Shown here piece after piece: positions 21,107 through 22,408 of a DNA stretch of 22,408 bases. Source of the stretch: an uncultured Eubacteriales bacterium. Lineage in GTDB: Bacteria; Bacillota; Clostridia; Oscillospirales; Acutalibacteraceae. The notes under the pieces were generated by a model that searched no databases, was not told the origin of the DNA, and saw only the letters and a program-made list of their open reading frames with translations. The first letter of the stretch is position 1. The number at the start of each line of letters is the position of its first letter. A program made the position numbers and the translations under genes. The DNA lies in assembly GCA_900321905.1 (NCBI GenBank), contig ONXZ01000002.1:1-22408 (forward strand). Direction: 5' to 3'.

Positions 21107-21929
21107 AATTAGGAAAGCCCTGTTCAGTTCTGAACTGAACAGGGCTTTTTCTGCCGCATTTGACAGAAGGTCGTTCAGTGTTGTAGTAGGATATGTAGTT
21201 TTTGATAAGTGTAGGAACATCATTGCAGTGATAAATATCAAAGTCGATTCGCAGTTCTTCTTTAATCCAACCATTGAGAGCCTCAATAATAGGATTATCT
21301 GTTGGCGTTCCCACTCTTGACATTGAGCGTATAATGTTGGTACAATGTGAATGAGCATTAAGGAAAGCTTGCGAAGAGTAAACAGCGCCTTGGTCGGTGT
21401 GGAAAACGATTGGGCGTGTTTGCTCTTTTGCTTTATCTGCAACCTGTTTTGCAACTTCTAAATAGGTTTTTGTATCGCCGATTTTCCTTGATATTGATGA
21501 CGCAATAATTTCATTATTGAATGTATCTACTGCAAATGTCCATTCCCATTTGCAGTATTTCGTTTTTATCATTGTCATATCCGATACAATAATTTGCATT
21601 GGTTCGGTTGCATTCCAATTACCTGCAACAATATTGCCATATTTGATGTGTTCCTTGCCCTTGGTTGGATGATATGTTTTTCTTGCTAAGGAGCGAATAC
21701 CTGCATATTTACAGCATTTGTGAGCAAGATTGTCAGAGAATACCCAGCCTGTTTCTTCTCTGATTTTTTCTGCAAGATTATGATAACCATAGCATTTATG
21801 CTTTCGATGTTTTTCTATCAACAGTTTGGTCAAATCAATTCTGTTTTGTTCGTATCGGTTAAGAGTTCCTCTGCGTTTTCTCCATGCGTAATATCCCGAG
21901 CGATTTATACTCATTAATTTCAAAAGCAT
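21105..21929 (-). CDS. IS3-family transposase OrfB (DDE integrase domain)
   Basis: Catalytic part of the IS3 transposase. An HTH_21-type segment (NRSGYYAWRKRR) and the rve core are present with acidic residues D117 (IIVSDMTM), D179 (FHTDQGAVY) and E216 (DNPIIEALNGWIKEEL), then the family ending NYISYYNTERPSVKCG. The frame stays open upstream of the listed ATG up to the A7 run at 22037-22031 (reading KQGIRYLQRQEYEIVEKL), so the working product is an OrfAB fusion made by -1 frameshifting rather than a protein starting at 21929. Confidence 0.93.
   Translation of the reverse strand: MLLKLMSINRSGYYAWRKRRGTLNRYEQNRIDLTKLLIEKHRKHKCYGYHNLAEKIREETGWVFSDNLAHKCCKYAGIRSLARKTYHPTKGKEHIKYGNIVAGNWNATEPMQIIVSDMTMIKTKYCKWEWTFAVDTFNNEIIASSISRKIGDTKTYLEVAKQVADKAKEQTRPIVFHTDQGAVYSSQAFLNAHSHCTNIIRSMSRVGTPTDNPIIEALNGWIKEELRIDFDIYHCNDVPTLIKNYISYYNTERPSVKCGRKSPVQFRTEQGFPN
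21114..21148 (+). terminator. Strong hairpin terminator inside the end of orfB, plus-strand direction
   Basis: A 16-bp perfect stem (arms beginning AAAGCCCTG and ending CAGGGCTTT, loop CTG) followed by TT on the plus strand. It codes for the OrfB C-terminus on the minus strand and would stop outside transcription entering the IS from the tfoX side. Confidence 0.8.
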
Positions 21930-21958
21930 TGTTACAGGATATTCTTTTCTTAATTTCT

Positions 21959-22327
21959 CTACGATTTCGTATTCTTGTCTTTGAAGGTAACGAATTCCTT
22001 GCTTGCACCAACTCCTTTCACCATGTATCCTTTTTTTAACCGTTCGTTCTCTATACGCAATTTTAAATTCTCAAGCTCAAGCCTTTCCAGCTCAGAAAGG
22101 TTTTTCTTTGTGTGCAATGCTGCGTATGGGTTCCCTGAATTTCTACCTCGGTGTTCCTCGTAAAAGTATTCTTCTCCGTGTGTTTGATAGTGCTCTATCC
22201 ATTGCTGTATGCTACTTCGGCTTATTTCATATTCTCTCGCTATTTTCCATTCTGATTTTTTGCCTTCCAATACTTCTTTTACACATTTTATTTTGAATTC
22301 AGGCGTATATTTCCTTTGCTTTCCCAT
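21959..22327 (-). CDS. IS3-family transposase OrfA (HTH protein)
   Basis: A 122-residue DNA-binding subunit: MGKQRKYTPEFKIKCVKEVL, helix-turn-helix with YEISRSSIQQWIEHY, and a C-terminal leucine-zipper-like stretch LSELERLELENLKLRIENE. The ATG at 22327 follows GGAGGAAATAAA; a longer in-frame start at 22396 lies within the IS terminal repeat and is unlikely. The A7 run near its end is the frameshift site for orfB. Confidence 0.93.
   Translation of the reverse strand: MGKQRKYTPEFKIKCVKEVLEGKKSEWKIAREYEISRSSIQQWIEHYQTHGEEYFYEEHRGRNSGNPYAALHTKKNLSELERLELENLKLRIENERLKKGYMVKGVGASKEFVTFKDKNTKS
22031..22037 (-). other. A7 slippery site for -1 frameshift orfA to orfB
   Basis: On the minus strand orfA reads CGG TTA AAA AAA GGA. 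A -1 slip on the A7 run continues in the orfB frame without a stop (AGG ATA CAT GGT GAA), giving the OrfAB transposase. This is the standard mechanism in the IS3 family. Confidence 0.75.
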
Positions 22328-22408
22328 TTTATTTCCTCCTTTTTCTTTATTATACAACAAAAAATGAAAGCGAACACTTTTCGTGTCCACTTTCATTTTA
22401 CACTTGCA

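Larger units (their letters stand above)
21031..22408 (-). mobile_element. IS3-family insertion sequence
   Basis: A two-gene IS with orfA (HTH) and orfB (DDE) in minus orientation. Ends carry TG at both termini: TGTCAAGTAAAAGTGGACA at 21031 and, read inward from 22408, TGCAAGTGTAAAATGAAAG then TGGACA, sharing AAAGTGGACA. The far end coincides with the window edge, so the right boundary and the 3-4 bp target duplication cannot be confirmed. The element sits after the tfoX terminator, not inside a gene. Both frames are intact, so it may be active. A weak promoter -10 TATAAT (22354-22349) precedes orfA. Confidence 0.9.

Overview
The window looks like the chromosome of a spore-forming, low-to-mid GC Clostridia member, probably an Oscillospiraceae/Ruminococcaceae-type gut bacterium. 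The evidence is an FMN riboswitch-controlled ECF riboflavin transporter, strong AGGAGG ribosome binding sites, DnaD plus a DnaI/DnaC-type helicase loader, a SleB-type cortex hydrolase, DUF951, and several secreted proteins with fibronectin III-like tails. No rRNA, tRNA or CRISPR array was seen. The taxon is an inference.

Layout. 1-956 (minus): promoter, FMN riboswitch, attenuator, ribU and the first codons of a further gene. 993-2501 (plus): secreted FN3-like protein. 2708-4623 (minus): short CDF-type cation transporter followed by a membrane-anchored metallophosphoesterase. 4724-7328 (plus): DUF421-domain protein, then an operon of an ArsR metal sensor, a P1B-type ATPase-like membrane protein without its cytoplasmic catalytic domains, and rsmE. 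7476-8297 (minus): 8-oxoguanine glycosylase. 8298-8690: AT-rich non-coding DNA with a cluster of DnaA-box-like 9-mers and a perfect palindrome. 8691-9676 (plus): small membrane protein and SleB-like hydrolase. 14106-9747 (minus): one operon of DUF951, prfA, a Sua5-CoaE fusion and an M18 aminopeptidase. 14166-15071 (plus): S1-domain protein. 15307-15075 (minus): a compact unit encoding a 28-residue peptide. 16738-15398 (minus): CHAP-domain secreted protein. 19389-16889 (minus): DnaD-like protein, helicase loader and a C_GCAxxG_C_C redox-type protein. 19456-20936 (plus): CAP-like secreted protein and a TfoX N-terminal domain protein. 21031-22408 (minus): an IS3-family element with an orfA/orfB frameshift.

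The most unusual object is the gene at 5581-6603. It keeps the membrane helices, the CPC motif and the conserved Lys and Asp of zinc/cadmium P1B ATPases, plus a 14-histidine N-terminus. It has no TGE actuator motif, no DKTGT phosphorylation site and no nucleotide-binding domain, yet it is an intact frame. It is co-transcribed with an ArsR protein that has an alpha-5 zinc site, behind a 26-bp perfect palindrome placed on the promoter start region. This suggests a metal-regulated membrane protein that cannot work as a normal ATPase. Other points of interest are the 28-residue peptide gene with its own promoter and terminator, the Sua5-CoaE fusion, and three separate intergenic blocks of degenerate heptamer tandem repeats.
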